From: Bacillus pinisoli
GTDB taxonomy: Bacteria > Bacillota > Bacilli > Bacillales > SA4
Reading direction: 5' to 3'
Assembly (NCBI RefSeq): GCF_023036475.1
Contig: NZ_JAJQKI010000021.1
Coordinates: 1-56,624, forward strand
Length of the DNA stretch: 56,624 bases
Shown here: positions 20,667 to 29,614 of the stretch, in pieces
How positions within the stretch are numbered: position 1 is the first letter of the stretch
How the letters are laid out: every line of letters starts with the position of its first letter
Made by a program: the position numbers and the translations under genes
The notes under the pieces: model-generated
The model's database searches: none
What the model was told of the DNA's origin: nothing
Seen by the model: only the letters and a program-made list of their open reading frames with translations

Positions 20667-20732
20667 CGTAATGGATAATAGGAATAGAACGTCTAAAACG
20701 GTTTAAAAAACTAATAAATCAGGGGGTTTACT

Positions 20733-22106
20733 ATGACAAAACGTTATGCTGTTGTATTAGCTGCTGGTCAAGGAACTCGAATGAAATCTAAATTATATAA
20801 AGTATTACATCCTGTTTGCGGAAAACCTATGGTTGAACATGTTATTGATGAAGTGTCATCATTACAGCTACATAAGATTGTAACGATTATTGGACACGGA
20901 GCAGAATTAGTAAAATCAACACTTGGTGAACGAAGTGAATATGCTCTGCAAGAACAACAACTAGGCACTGCACATGCTGTCATGCAAGCATCAACTCAAT
21001 TAAAAGAAGAAAAAGGGACGACACTTGTTATTTGTGGAGACACACCCCTCATTACCTCTCAAACAATGGAAGAGCTTCTTAAACACCATGAAGAAACAAA
21101 TGCTAAAGCGACAATTTTAACTGCACATGCAGAAGATCCGACGGGATATGGTCGAATTATTCGTCAATCTAATGGAGATGTAAAGAGAATTGTTGAGCAT
21201 AAGGATGCAACTGAAGAAGAACGTAAAGTACAGGAAATTAACACTGGAACGTATTGCTTTGATAATGAGGCACTTTTTCAGGCTCTCAGCCAAGTTTCGA
21301 ATGATAATGTGCAGGGAGAATATTATCTGCCTGACGTAATTGAGATCTTAAAAAACGCTGGTGAAACAGTTTCTGCATACCAAACTGAAAGGTTTGAAGA
21401 AACTCTAGGTGTCAATGACCGAGTTGCTTTATCACAAGCAGAAAAGATTATGAGGGAACGTATTAATAAAAAACATATGGTAAATGGGGTCAGCATTATT
21501 GATCCTTCTAATACGTATATTTCAGCTGAAGCGGTAATAGGGCCAGATTCCATTATTTATCCGGGAACGACTCTAACAGGAAATACAGCAATAGGTAACG
21601 ATTGTATCATTGGACCTAATACAGAAATTAAGGACTGTACCGTTGGTGATCGGACGACGATCCGTCAATCGGTAGCTCACCAAAGTTTCATTGGATCTGA
21701 TGTAGCGATTGGACCGTTTGCCCATATCAGACCTGATTCTCAGATTCATGACGAAGTGAAGATTGGTAATTTTGTTGAAATCAAGAAAGCCGTATTCGGT
21801 AAAGGCAGTAAAGCATCTCATTTAAGTTACATTGGAGATGCTAATGTGGGATCTGATGTTAACTTAGGTTGTGGTTCAATAACTGTTAACTATGATGGGA
21901 AGAATAAATACCAAACAGTCATTGAAGACGGTGCTTTTATTGGCTGTAATTCCAACTTAATTGCACCTGTAACGGTTGGAAAGAATGCTTATGTAGCGGC
22001 TGGGTCAACAATCACGAATAATGTGCCTGAAGAAGCACTTTCGATAGCAAGAGCAAGACAGACAAATAAAGAAGATTATGCAAGACGATTAAAACGTAAA
22101 GAATAA
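20733..22106 (+). CDS. glmU: Bifunctional UDP-GlcNAc synthesis enzyme GlmU
   Basis: A 457-residue enzyme that acetylates GlcN-1-P and then makes UDP-GlcNAc, precursor of peptidoglycan and teichoic acids. The N-terminal pyrophosphorylase domain carries [11 protein letters not shown] (about 10-20) and GDTPL; the C-terminal half is a left-handed beta-helix of hexapeptide repeats ([20 protein letters not shown]) with [11 protein letters not shown], the acetyl-CoA site. ATG 20733 follows CAGGGGG. It is followed by prs 25 bp downstream, forming the glmU-prs operon known in B. subtilis. Confidence 0.97.
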   Translation: MTKRYAVVLAAGQGTRMKSKLYKVLHPVCGKPMVEHVIDEVSSLQLHKIVTIIGHGAELVKSTLGERSEYALQEQQLGTAHAVMQASTQLKEEKGTTLVICGDTPLITSQTMEELLKHHEETNAKATILTAHAEDPTGYGRIIRQSNGDVKRIVEHKDATEEERKVQEINTGTYCFDNEALFQALSQVSNDNVQGEYYLPDVIEILKNAGETVSAYQTERFEETLGVNDRVALSQAEKIMRERINKKHMVNGVSIIDPSNTYISAEAVIGPDSIIYPGTTLTGNTAIGNDCIIGPNTEIKDCTVGDRTTIRQSVAHQSFIGSDVAIGPFAHIRPDSQIHDEVKIGNFVEIKKAVFGKGSKASHLSYIGDANVGSDVNLGCGSITVNYDGKNKYQTVIEDGAFIGCNSNLIAPVTVGKNAYVAAGSTITNNVPEEALSIARARQTNKEDYARRLKRKE

Positions 22107-22130
22107 CCTTAAGTGGAGGGTCTTAATCTC

Positions 22131-23081
22131 ATGTCTCAATATGCTGATAAAAAATTAAAGTTGTTTACTCTTAACTCAAACTCGAAGCTTGCAGCTGATA
22201 TTGCAAGCTTCATCGGAGTTGAGCTTGGTAAATGTTCCGTTTCTAGATTTAGTGATGGAGAAGTTCAAATTAATATTGATGAAAGTATCCGTGGCTGTGA
22301 TGTATATGTTGTTCAATCAACGAGTGCACCAGTAAATGAACATATTATGGAGCTTTTAATCATGATCGATGCTTTAAAAAGAGCTTCAGCGAAAACTGTT
22401 AATATTGTAATGCCGTATTACGGATATGCAAGACAAGATCGTAAAGCAAGATCAAGAGAGCCGATTACAGCGAAGCTTGTTGCTAATCTGTTGGAAACAG
22501 CAGGAGCTAGTCGCGTCATCACATTAGATTTACATGCCCCTCAAATCCAAGGTTTCTTTGATATCCCTATTGACCATCTAATGGGTGTACCTATCTTAGC
22601 AGAGTACTTTGAAGGCAAAAACCTTAACGATATCGTGATTGTATCACCAGACCATGGTGGGGTAACTCGTGCAAGAAAAATGGCTGATCGCTTGAAGGCT
22701 CCAATAGCTATCATTGATAAAAGACGACCAAGGCCGAATGTTGCAGAAGTTATGAGTATTGTCGGAAACATTGATGGAAAAACAGCAATTTTAATCGACG
22801 ATATTATTGATACAGCTGGTACAATAACGCTTGCTGCTAATGCACTAGTTGAGAATGGTGCAAAAGAAGTCTATGCTTGCTGTACACATCCAGTATTATC
22901 AGGTCCAGCTATTGAACGTATCCAGAACTCAAAAATTAAAGAGCTTGTCGTAACCAATTCAATTGCTTTATCTGAAGAGAAGATAACAGAAAAGGTTACT
23001 GAATTATCAGTAGCAGCATTAATCGGTGAGGCAATTATCCGTGTTCATGAAGAGCAATCTGTAAGTACATTATTTGATTAA
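22131..23081 (+). CDS. prs: Ribose-phosphate pyrophosphokinase (PRPP synthetase)
   Basis: A 316-residue class I PRPP synthetase (ribose-5-P + ATP to PRPP + AMP). Visible motifs are [30 protein letters not shown] (ATP flexible loop), [12 protein letters not shown], the Mg/regulatory PDHGGV and the PRPP loop [17 protein letters not shown] feeds purines, pyrimidines, His, Trp and NAD, and is the PurR effector. ATG 22131 is set by GTGGAGGG about 10 nt upstream; the GTG at 22113 lies in that site. Confidence 0.97.
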   Translation: MSQYADKKLKLFTLNSNSKLAADIASFIGVELGKCSVSRFSDGEVQINIDESIRGCDVYVVQSTSAPVNEHIMELLIMIDALKRASAKTVNIVMPYYGYARQDRKARSREPITAKLVANLLETAGASRVITLDLHAPQIQGFFDIPIDHLMGVPILAEYFEGKNLNDIVIVSPDHGGVTRARKMADRLKAPIAIIDKRRPRPNVAEVMSIVGNIDGKTAILIDDIIDTAGTITLAANALVENGAKEVYACCTHPVLSGPAIERIQNSKIKELVVTNSIALSEEKITEKVTELSVAALIGEAIIRVHEEQSVSTLFD

Positions 23082-23087
23082 AATCCA

Positions 23088-23120
23088 TTGGAACGAACTT
23101 GTACGAACACGTAGTTCCAA
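23088..23120 (+). terminator. Inverted repeat after prs, weak terminator
   Basis: TTGGAAC (23088-23094) pairs with GTTCCAA (23114-23120), with a further near-match ACTTGT/ACACGT inside. Only AAATAAAT follows, not a T run, so it may be partial or may stabilise the mRNA end. Confidence 0.4.
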
Positions 23121-23130
23121 AATAAATATC

Positions 23131-23155
23131 GTTTAGAATTTCCTCCAATGGGAAA
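23131..23155 (+). promoter_or_regulatory. Sigma-B promoter of ctc
   Basis: GTTTAG (23131-23136), 13-bp spacer, GGGAAA (23150-23155) fits the sigma-B pattern GTTTAA-N12-15-GGGWAW with one mismatch. B. subtilis ctc is a founding sigma-B gene with its promoter in the same place. Confidence 0.75.
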
Positions 23156-23208
23156 AGGTATAATAGGACAACCCTTTATACAAATTTACCATATTGGAGG
23201 AATTTTTT

Positions 23209-23841
23209 ATGGCAACATCAGTACTAAACGTTGAAAAAAGAACAAATCTAAAAAAATCAGAAAATCGAGTAATCCGTAATAGAGGTCGTTTCCCAGCAGT
23301 TATTTATGGGAAGCAAAAAGAAAGCCAACCAGTGGCAATTGACAGTGTAGAATTTGTTAAGACGCTAAAGGAAGTAGGACGTAATGGAATCCTCACTTTA
23401 AATGGATCTGGTGAGAATGTACAAGTAATGCTACATGATCTACAAACAGATCCATTAAAGAATGAAATCATCCATGCAGACTTTTATGTAGTGGATATGT
23501 CTTCTGAAGTGAATGTAGATGTGAATGTACATCTAGTAGGTGAAGCGGTAGGAGTAAAATCTGGCGGGGTCCTTCAACAACCTCTACACCAGTTGTCAGT
23601 TACAGCACTTCCGGGTGACATTCCTTCCTCTATTGATATTGATATCTCTAATCTAGATGTAAGTGAGACAGTTCAAGTTAGTGATATCGTAAAGAGCGGA
23701 AACTATAACATTAACCATGAGGATCAAGAAGTTATTGCTTCCATACTACCACCTAAAGTTGAAGATACTGTTGAAGCGGGAGAAACACAAGATGGAGAAG
23801 TAGAGAACGAGGGTACAGAAGGTGACGAAGAGGAAAAGTAA
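23209..23841 (+). CDS. ctc: Ribosomal protein bL25, general stress form Ctc
   Basis: A 210-residue L25/TL5-type protein with the long C-terminal (CTC) domain, which binds 5S rRNA in the 50S subunit and is induced by stress through sigma-B. The N-terminal RNA-binding domain has IRNRGRFPAVIYGK; the C-terminal domain includes VHLVGEAVGVKSGGVLQQPL; the tail is acidic and low complexity. ATG 23209 follows GGAGG at 23196-23200; the longer ORF start at 23194 overlaps that site. It has a sigma-B-like promoter and its own terminator. Confidence 0.95.
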   Translation: MATSVLNVEKRTNLKKSENRVIRNRGRFPAVIYGKQKESQPVAIDSVEFVKTLKEVGRNGILTLNGSGENVQVMLHDLQTDPLKNEIIHADFYVVDMSSEVNVDVNVHLVGEAVGVKSGGVLQQPLHQLSVTALPGDIPSSIDIDISNLDVSETVQVSDIVKSGNYNINHEDQEVIASILPPKVEDTVEAGETQDGEVENEGTEGDEEEK

Positions 23842-23854
23842 ATGGTAGTGCTAA

Positions 23855-23888
23855 GCGTGGTCTAGAGGATAGACCATGCATTTTTTAT
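23855..23888 (+). terminator. ctc terminator
   Basis: 10-bp stem GCGTGGTCTA (23855-23864) with TAGACCATGC (23870-23879, one G-U), followed by ATTTTTTAT. The T run is shared with the left end of the adjoining inverted-repeat element. Confidence 0.88.
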
Positions 23889-24097
23889 ATAAGGCTCTTT
23901 TCGTATAGATTGTTGCTTTCGTAAAAATCCCGAAAGCCTGATTTTTACGCGGTCCTACAGTGGTCATTGCTATAAATAGCGAAAGCTGCTCTTTTCTAAC
24001 AATTATCACTTCGGTCTTATAGTATTAGAAGAGATGTTTATTATAAAATTAGCTTGAAAAGCAACAAAATTTTAAAAAAGAGCCTTTTATAAAAAAT
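23880..24097. mobile_element. MITE-like inverted-repeat element between ctc and pth
   Basis: About 218 bp with terminal inverted repeats of roughly 40 bp. Left: ATTTTTTATATAAGGCTCTT then TGTTGCTTTC by 23920. Right, reverse complemented: ATTTTTTATAAAAGGCTCTT then TTTGTTGCTTTTC. It has no coding capacity. Inside is a perfect hairpin CGTAAAAATC (23920-23929) with GATTTTTACG (23940-23949). Shorter relics with the same GGCTCTTTT and GTTGCTTT words occur elsewhere in the window. No clear target duplication was seen, so mobility is inferred from structure and copy number. Confidence 0.65.
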
Positions 24098-24179
24098 TTT
24101 AAAATTAGGAGGGGATTACGTCGTTAATTCTGTATACTAGTAGAATAAGAATAGTTTGAGTCTTAGTTGGAGGTAAAGG

Positions 24180-24740
24180 ATGAAACTCATAATTGGACTA
24201 GGTAACCCGGGAAAGCAATATGCGCAAACTAGGCATAATGTTGGCTTTATTACGATAGATGAATTAGCGCACCGGCATCATATTGAGTTGGATAAAGAAA
24301 AGTTTAAAGGTTTGTATGGTACGGGGATGATTAATGGCGAGAAAGTAATATTATTAAAGCCACTTACCTATATGAACTTATCTGGTGAAGCTGTTCGTCC
24401 ATTAATGGATTATTATAATATCGAAACAGAAGATATCATCGTCGTTTATGATGACCTTGATCTACCTGCTGGAAAAATACGTCTACGTACAAAAGGTAGT
24501 GCAGGTGGTCAGAACGGAATGAAATCTGTCATTCAACATCTTGGCACACAAGAGTTTAAAAGAATTAGAATAGGTATAGATCGTCCTAACAATGGAATGA
24601 AAATATCCGATTATGTTTTAGGTAGATTTTCTCCAGACGAAGTTCAGGACGTTGTTCATGCCATTAAGCAAGCAGCAGATGCTTGTGAAGAATGGACAAA
24701 AACTACTTTTATAGACGTGATGAATAAATTTAATGGGTAA
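24180..24740 (+). CDS. pth: Peptidyl-tRNA hydrolase (SpoVC)
   Basis: A 186-residue peptidyl-tRNA hydrolase that recycles tRNAs dropped from ribosomes; essential, with a temperature-sensitive allele known in B. subtilis as spoVC. The start [20 protein letters not shown] holds N9 and the catalytic H19; [16 protein letters not shown] carries the catalytic aspartate, and [14 protein letters not shown] the tRNA-binding loop. GGAGGTAAAG precedes the ATG. It lies after the inverted-repeat element and before fin, as in B. subtilis apart from the element. Confidence 0.96.
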   Translation: MKLIIGLGNPGKQYAQTRHNVGFITIDELAHRHHIELDKEKFKGLYGTGMINGEKVILLKPLTYMNLSGEAVRPLMDYYNIETEDIIVVYDDLDLPAGKIRLRTKGSAGGQNGMKSVIQHLGTQEFKRIRIGIDRPNNGMKISDYVLGRFSPDEVQDVVHAIKQAADACEEWTKTTFIDVMNKFNG

Positions 24741-24793
24741 TGTATGTTTTTGACTTGGAATCAGCATTTTCATTAATCCTATACATACAATGT

Positions 24794-24824
24794 TGAATAA
24801 GAAACAACCTTCCCGTTCATACTA
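24794..24824 (+). promoter_or_regulatory. Sigma-G/sigma-F-type promoter of fin
   Basis: TGAATA (24794-24799), exactly 18 bp, CATACTA (24818-24824): identical to the sigma-G consensus. It is about 30 bp before the fin ATG. In B. subtilis fin is transcribed by sigma-F and sigma-G. Confidence 0.9.
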
Positions 24825-24853
24825 ATCTTATATGAACTGCGGGGAGGAATAGG

Positions 24854-25084
24854 ATGTCCATTCATTACAAATGTAGACATTGTGGAGTATCAGTTGGGAA
24901 AATTGATACTATGTCTGTAGACAGTCAGGCTTTAGGTTTTCACCAATTAGATGATCAAGACCGAATGAATATGATCTCCTATCAAAACGATGGGGATATT
25001 CATGTGAAAACCATTTGTGAAGACTGTCATGAGGCACTAGAGCGAAATCCACAATTTCATGAAGCGGAAACCTTTATACATTGA
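24854..25084 (+). CDS. fin: Anti-sigma-F factor Fin
   Basis: A 76-residue zinc protein equivalent to B. subtilis Fin (YabK), which binds core RNA polymerase/sigma-F and turns sigma-F off so that the forespore switches to sigma-G. Two CxxC knuckles, CRHC (C7/C10) and CEDC (C55/C58), are the likely zinc site. GGGGAGGAATAGG precedes the ATG. The consensus forespore promoter upstream and terminator downstream make it a single-gene unit. Confidence 0.93.
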   Translation: MSIHYKCRHCGVSVGKIDTMSVDSQALGFHQLDDQDRMNMISYQNDGDIHVKTICEDCHEALERNPQFHEAETFIH

Positions 25085-25110
25085 GCTTTGGATAAAACCA
25101 AAGCATTTTT
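25085..25110 (+). terminator. fin terminator
   Basis: Perfect 7-bp stem GCTTTGG (25085-25091) with CCAAAGC (25098-25104), then ATTTTT, starting right after the stop codon. Confidence 0.85.
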
Positions 25111-25222
25111 CTGTTTTCATCTTGTTTTAGACGAACTTATACATTACTAGAAAATTAGTTTATATTAGGGGAAGTCAACAATATGAACCAAACATTTAAC
25201 CTGTTGGAGAGGAGGACTACTT

Positions 25223-28200
25223 TTGATAGGTTTACAAGAAATATTCAAAAATAGTGAAGATGTATCGACAATAATAAACGGTATTGATGGAAGGTTAAAA
25301 GAGCAGCTTGTCGCAGGACTGTCTGGATCAGCCAGAACGGTACTTATGTCCTCAATCTACTCAACTCTACAGAAGCCACAAATTGTTGTCACCCATAACT
25401 TGTTTCAAGCTCAGAAACTTTATGATGATCTGGTTGAGTTAAACCCGGAGCAAGAAGTATTCCTGTATCCAGTGAATGAGTTAATTGCATCAGAAATTGG
25501 AATTGCAAGCCCAGAGCTTAAGAGCCAAAGAATAGAAGTATTAAACCATTGGAGTCAGGAGCCAAAAGGAATTATTGTTGTACCTGTTGCAGGTTTAAGA
25601 AGGCTTCTCCCTACAAAGGAGAAATGGAAAGCCTCTCAAAAGGTTATTCAAGTAGGAGACGATCTATCAATTGATGACTTCCTACTGGATCTTGTTAAAC
25701 TAGGGTATGAAAGAAACTCCATGGTATCAACTCCCGGAGAATTTAGTGTTCGTGGAGGAATAATTGACATCTATCCTCTAACAGAGGAGTTACCTGTTAG
25801 AATTGAGCTTTTTGATACGGAAGTAGACTCAATTCGGACATTTGATGTGGAAGATCAGCGTTCTAAGGATAAGCTTGATTCTTTTGCCTTTGGACCAGCA
25901 ACTGAGTACCTCTTTGAGGAAAAGGAACTGTTAAAGGGGGCAGCTAAACTAGAAGAAGGTCTAGCAAAATCACTTAAAAAATTGAAAGATGATAAGCTTA
26001 AAAAGCTATTTGTAGAGAACATCACTAGAGAAGTTGACTCCATTAGGAACGGCCAAGTACTTCAACAAATGTTTAAGTACTTATCCATATTCTATGATAC
26101 TCCTGCTAGTTTACTAGATTACCTACCTGACAATGGTGTCATTATTGTAGATGAAATTAGCCGAGTGCAAGAAATGTCAGAGACGTTAGAAAAGGAAGAG
26201 TTAGAATGGACGACTTCCCTGTTAGCGGAAGGGGAAATTATCCATGACTTAGATCTCTCTCACTCCTTTTTTCCTTTATTGCATCAATCAAAGCAAAACA
26301 TTTTGTACATGTCCTTATTTTTACGTCATGTACCACATACGAATCCGCAGAATATTGTCAATATGTCATGCAAAGCAATGCAATCTTTTCATGGACAGAT
26401 TAATGTACTAAAAAATGAAATTGATCGATGGAAGAAATCCCAATATGCAATAGTATTCCTTGGGGCAACTGAGGAAAGAGTGAAGAAACTCGACCGAGTT
26501 CTAGCTGACTATGATATTGAAGGCGTTACAATTGGTAAAAACGATTCAATGGTACGTGGAAGAGTCCAAATTATCCAAGGCAGCCTTAATGACGGTTTTG
26601 AGTTTCCCATGCAGAAGCTTGCTGTTATTACGGAGGAAGAGTTATTTAAAAAGCAGGCACCAAAGCGTTCACAGCGGAAACAAAAGCTATCAAATGCAGA
26701 AAGAATAAAGAACTATTCGGAACTAAAAGTCGGAGATTATGTTGTTCATATTAATCATGGTATCGGGAAGTACTTAGGTATTGAGACACTTGAGATTAAT
26801 GGTATTCATAAAGATTATATTCATATTAAATATCAGGGTAACGATAAGCTTTATGTCCCTATTGACCAAATTGACCAGGTGCAAAAGTATGTTGGTTCAG
26901 AAGGAAAAGAACCAAAGGTTTATAAGCTAGGTGGTACGGATTGGAAGAAAGTAAAAAGTAAAGTTGAGTCATCGGTACAAGATATTGCTGATGATTTAAT
27001 TAAACTTTATGCTGAGCGAGAGGCAAGTAAGGGGTACTCCTTTTCACAAGATGGAGCCGAGCAGAGAGAATTCGAAACCTCATTTCCTTATCAAGAAACG
27101 GATGATCAATTGCGCTCTATTGAAGAAATTAAGCAAGATATGGAACGAGAACGTCCAATGGATCGTCTCCTTTGTGGGGATGTTGGGTATGGAAAGACCG
27201 AGGTAGCCATTAGAGCTGCTTTCAAAGCTATTATGGACGGAAAACAAGTTGCATTTCTTGTCCCGACGACAATCCTTGCCCAGCAACATTACGAGACGAT
27301 AAAAGAACGTTTTCAGGATTATCCAATAGGAATTGGGCTTCTTAGTCGTTTTAAAACGAGAAAACAACAAAGTGAAACGATAAAAGGTATTAAACAAGGA
27401 ACAGTTGATATTGTGGTGGGGACACATAGATTATTATCTAAAGATATTCAGTATAAGGATTTAGGTTTATTAATCATAGATGAAGAGCAGCGTTTTGGAG
27501 TAACCCACAAAGAAAAAATTAAACAATTTAAGGCCAATATCGATGTCCTAACCTTAACAGCAACTCCGATTCCAAGAACACTACATATGTCTATGCTAGG
27601 TGTACGTGACTTATCTGTTATTGAAACACCTCCAGAAAACCGTTTCCCGGTTCAGACGTATGTGATGGAGTATAATGGTGCCTTAGTACGAGAGGCAATT
27701 GAACGGGAACTGGCAAGAGGTGGGCAGGTGTACTTTCTTTACAACCGCGTGGAGGACATTGAACGCAAAGCGGATGAGTTATCTATGTTAGTTCCGGATG
27801 CTAAAGTCATCTACGCTCATGGGAAAATGAATGAAAATGAGCTTGAATCGGTCATGCTCTCATTTTTAGAGGGTGAGGCAGATGTACTTGTAAGTACCAC
27901 CATTATTGAAACAGGTGTAGATATTCCGAATGTTAATACGTTAATTGTTCATGATGCAGATAAAATGGGCTTATCTCAGTTATATCAGTTACGTGGAAGG
28001 GTTGGACGTTCCAACCGTATTGCCTATGCTTATTTTACGTATAAACGAGATAAGGTTTTAACAGAAGTAGCGGAAAAGCGACTTCAATCTATTAAAGAAT
28101 TTACAGAACTAGGATCTGGATTCAAGATAGCGATGAGAGATCTGTCTATTCGTGGAGCGGGTAATTTATTAGGAGCACAACAACATGGTTTTATCGATTC

Positions 28201-28765
28201 GGTAGGGTTTGATCTATACTCTCAAATGCTTAAAGATGCTGTTGAAGCAAGAAAAGGGTTAAGTTCTGAACAAAAAGAGATAGCAGTAGAAATCGATGTT
28301 GACCTAGATGCCTATCTACCAGAAGAGTACATCAAGGATGGAAAACAAAAAATCGAAATCTATAAGCGGTTCAAAGGGGTTTCGACTCCGGACGACTTGT
28401 TAGAACTTCAAGAGGAATTAATGGACCGTTTTGGAGATTATCCGCTCGAGGTTGATTATTTGCTTAAAGTGACAGAGTTAAAACTTTTAGCAACACAGGC
28501 AAAAGTTGAAACCATCAAACAAGTCAAGCAAGAGCTTATCATGCTTATGACCGAAGACGTAACAAATAAGATAAAGGGTGAAGAACTCTTTTTGACGGCA
28601 AATAAAATATCTTCTACCATTAATCTTGGACTAGAGAACAATAGAATCAAACTAACGATACCGACGAAAAAAGTACCAGCGGAACAGTGGTTGGAAATGG
28701 CTAAACAGTTATTAACAGAGGTTCCAAGGCTATTAGGAAATGAAACTCAATTAGTACAGAAATAA
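25223..28765 (+). CDS. mfd: Transcription-repair coupling factor Mfd
   Basis: An 1180-residue translocase that removes RNA polymerase stalled at lesions and recruits UvrA. In order: UvrB-homology domain (about 1-350), RNA-polymerase-interacting CarD-like domain around VGDYVVHINHGIGKYLGIE, then the RecG-like helicase with Walker A GDVGYGKTE (about 651-659), DEEQ (753-756), motif VI QLRGRVGRS, and the C-terminal D7 domain. The start is TTG 25223 with AGGAGG at 25210-25215, 7 nt upstream. Length is normal. Confidence 0.97.
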   Translation: MIGLQEIFKNSEDVSTIINGIDGRLKEQLVAGLSGSARTVLMSSIYSTLQKPQIVVTHNLFQAQKLYDDLVELNPEQEVFLYPVNELIASEIGIASPELKSQRIEVLNHWSQEPKGIIVVPVAGLRRLLPTKEKWKASQKVIQVGDDLSIDDFLLDLVKLGYERNSMVSTPGEFSVRGGIIDIYPLTEELPVRIELFDTEVDSIRTFDVEDQRSKDKLDSFAFGPATEYLFEEKELLKGAAKLEEGLAKSLKKLKDDKLKKLFVENITREVDSIRNGQVLQQMFKYLSIFYDTPASLLDYLPDNGVIIVDEISRVQEMSETLEKEELEWTTSLLAEGEIIHDLDLSHSFFPLLHQSKQNILYMSLFLRHVPHTNPQNIVNMSCKAMQSFHGQINVLKNEIDRWKKSQYAIVFLGATEERVKKLDRVLADYDIEGVTIGKNDSMVRGRVQIIQGSLNDGFEFPMQKLAVITEEELFKKQAPKRSQRKQKLSNAERIKNYSELKVGDYVVHINHGIGKYLGIETLEINGIHKDYIHIKYQGNDKLYVPIDQIDQVQKYVGSEGKEPKVYKLGGTDWKKVKSKVESSVQDIADDLIKLYAEREASKGYSFSQDGAEQREFETSFPYQETDDQLRSIEEIKQDMERERPMDRLLCGDVGYGKTEVAIRAAFKAIMDGKQVAFLVPTTILAQQHYETIKERFQDYPIGIGLLSRFKTRKQQSETIKGIKQGTVDIVVGTHRLLSKDIQYKDLGLLIIDEEQRFGVTHKEKIKQFKANIDVLTLTATPIPRTLHMSMLGVRDLSVIETPPENRFPVQTYVMEYNGALVREAIERELARGGQVYFLYNRVEDIERKADELSMLVPDAKVIYAHGKMNENELESVMLSFLEGEADVLVSTTIIETGVDIPNVNTLIVHDADKMGLSQLYQLRGRVGRSNRIAYAYFTYKRDKVLTEVAEKRLQSIKEFTELGSGFKIAMRDLSIRGAGNLLGAQQHGFIDSVGFDLYSQMLKDAVEARKGLSSEQKEIAVEIDVDLDAYLPEEYIKDGKQKIEIYKRFKGVSTPDDLLELQEELMDRFGDYPLEVDYLLKVTELKLLATQAKVETIKQVKQELIMLMTEDVTNKIKGEELFLTANKISSTINLGLENNRIKLTIPTKKVPAEQWLEMAKQLLTEVPRLLGNETQLVQK

Positions 28766-28810
28766 GTCAGTTTAGTAACTTATTCCAACTAATGATTTTT
28801 TTCAAGGTTG

Positions 28811-28840
28811 TGTATATAACTTTTCATCTGAAGGATACTA
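28811..28840 (+). promoter_or_regulatory. Probable sigma-G promoter of spoVT
   Basis: TGTATA (28811-28816), 17 bp, GATACTA (28834-28840). It resembles the sigma-G pattern with one base changed in each hexamer and a spacer one base short. spoVT is a sigma-G gene in B. subtilis. Confidence 0.5.
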
Positions 28841-28940
28841 ATCTCAACAAAAGGTGATTTATACAAAGATGGTAAAATAACTTAAATCCACCAGATCACC
28901 AAGAATAACTATTCATCAAATGAAAGTGAGGCATCTTAAG

Positions 28941-29477
28941 ATGAAAGCAACAGGTATAGTTCGTCGAATTGATGATTTAGGACGTGTGGTAATTCCTAAA
29001 GAAATCAGAAGAACACTCCGAATTCGTGAAGGGGACCCACTTGAAATTTTTGTAGACCGCGATGGTGAAGTGATTTTAAAGAAGTATTCACCGATTAGTG
29101 AGTTAGGTGATTTTGCAAGAGAATATGCAGATGCATTATATGATAGCTTAGGACATACTGTATTAATCTGTGACCGAGATACTTTTATTGCGGTTGCAGG
29201 TGGTTCTAAAAAAGAATACTTAAATAAAAACATCAATGAACATATTGAAAAAGTTATGGAAGATCGTGGGTCTATTCTGGAAACGTCTGAAAAGCAAATA
29301 GGCATTTTAGAAGGAGTAGAAGAAACCATCTCTTCTTATACAATTGGACCAATCGTGGCAAACGGTGATCCAATTGGAGCTGTAGTCATTCTTTCCAAAG
29401 AGGGAACTCTTGGAGAAGTTGAGCAAAAGGCTGTTGAAACAGCAGCAGGATTTTTAGCAAGACAAATGGAACAATAA
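28941..29477 (+). CDS. spoVT: Stage V sporulation regulator SpoVT
   Basis: A 178-residue forespore transcription factor that adjusts sigma-G-dependent gene expression. The N-terminal AbrB-type swapped-hairpin domain is MKATGIVRRIDDLGRVVIPK onward (to about 50); the C-terminal part is a GAF domain (about 56-178) with VLICDRDTFIAVAGGSKKEY. ATG 28941 matches relatives; GTGAGG is 9 nt upstream, whereas ATG 28920 has no site. It is the second AbrB-fold regulator of the window after abrB. Confidence 0.96.
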   Translation: MKATGIVRRIDDLGRVVIPKEIRRTLRIREGDPLEIFVDRDGEVILKKYSPISELGDFAREYADALYDSLGHTVLICDRDTFIAVAGGSKKEYLNKNINEHIEKVMEDRGSILETSEKQIGILEGVEETISSYTIGPIVANGDPIGAVVILSKEGTLGEVEQKAVETAAGFLARQMEQ

Positions 29478-29493
29478 AAAGTAAATGAACAAT

Positions 29494-29525
29494 GGGGCAG
29501 CTAAATGGCTGTCCTATTATTTTTA
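29494..29525 (+). terminator. spoVT terminator
   Basis: GGGCAGC pairs with GCTGTCC (one G-U) around a 6-nt loop, followed by TATTATTTTTAT. Confidence 0.7.
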
Positions 29526-29553
29526 TCTGCTTTTTATGGTTGACGTCTAAAAA

Positions 29554-29581
29554 TGGACTTTATTCCAGTTTATGTTATAAT
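29554..29581 (+). promoter_or_regulatory. Extended -10 promoter before yabM
   Basis: TGGACT (29554-29559), 16 bp, TATAAT (29576-29581) preceded by the TATG extension. It lies about 33 bp before the yabM start, after the spoVT terminator. Confidence 0.55.
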
Positions 29582-29614
29582 ACATCCGCAACTATTGGTG
29601 AAAGGAAACATGCC

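Noticed and set aside
27080..27427. 115-codon minus-strand frame inside mfd
   Set aside because: Antisense to the conserved helicase domain of mfd, with no start signals of its own.
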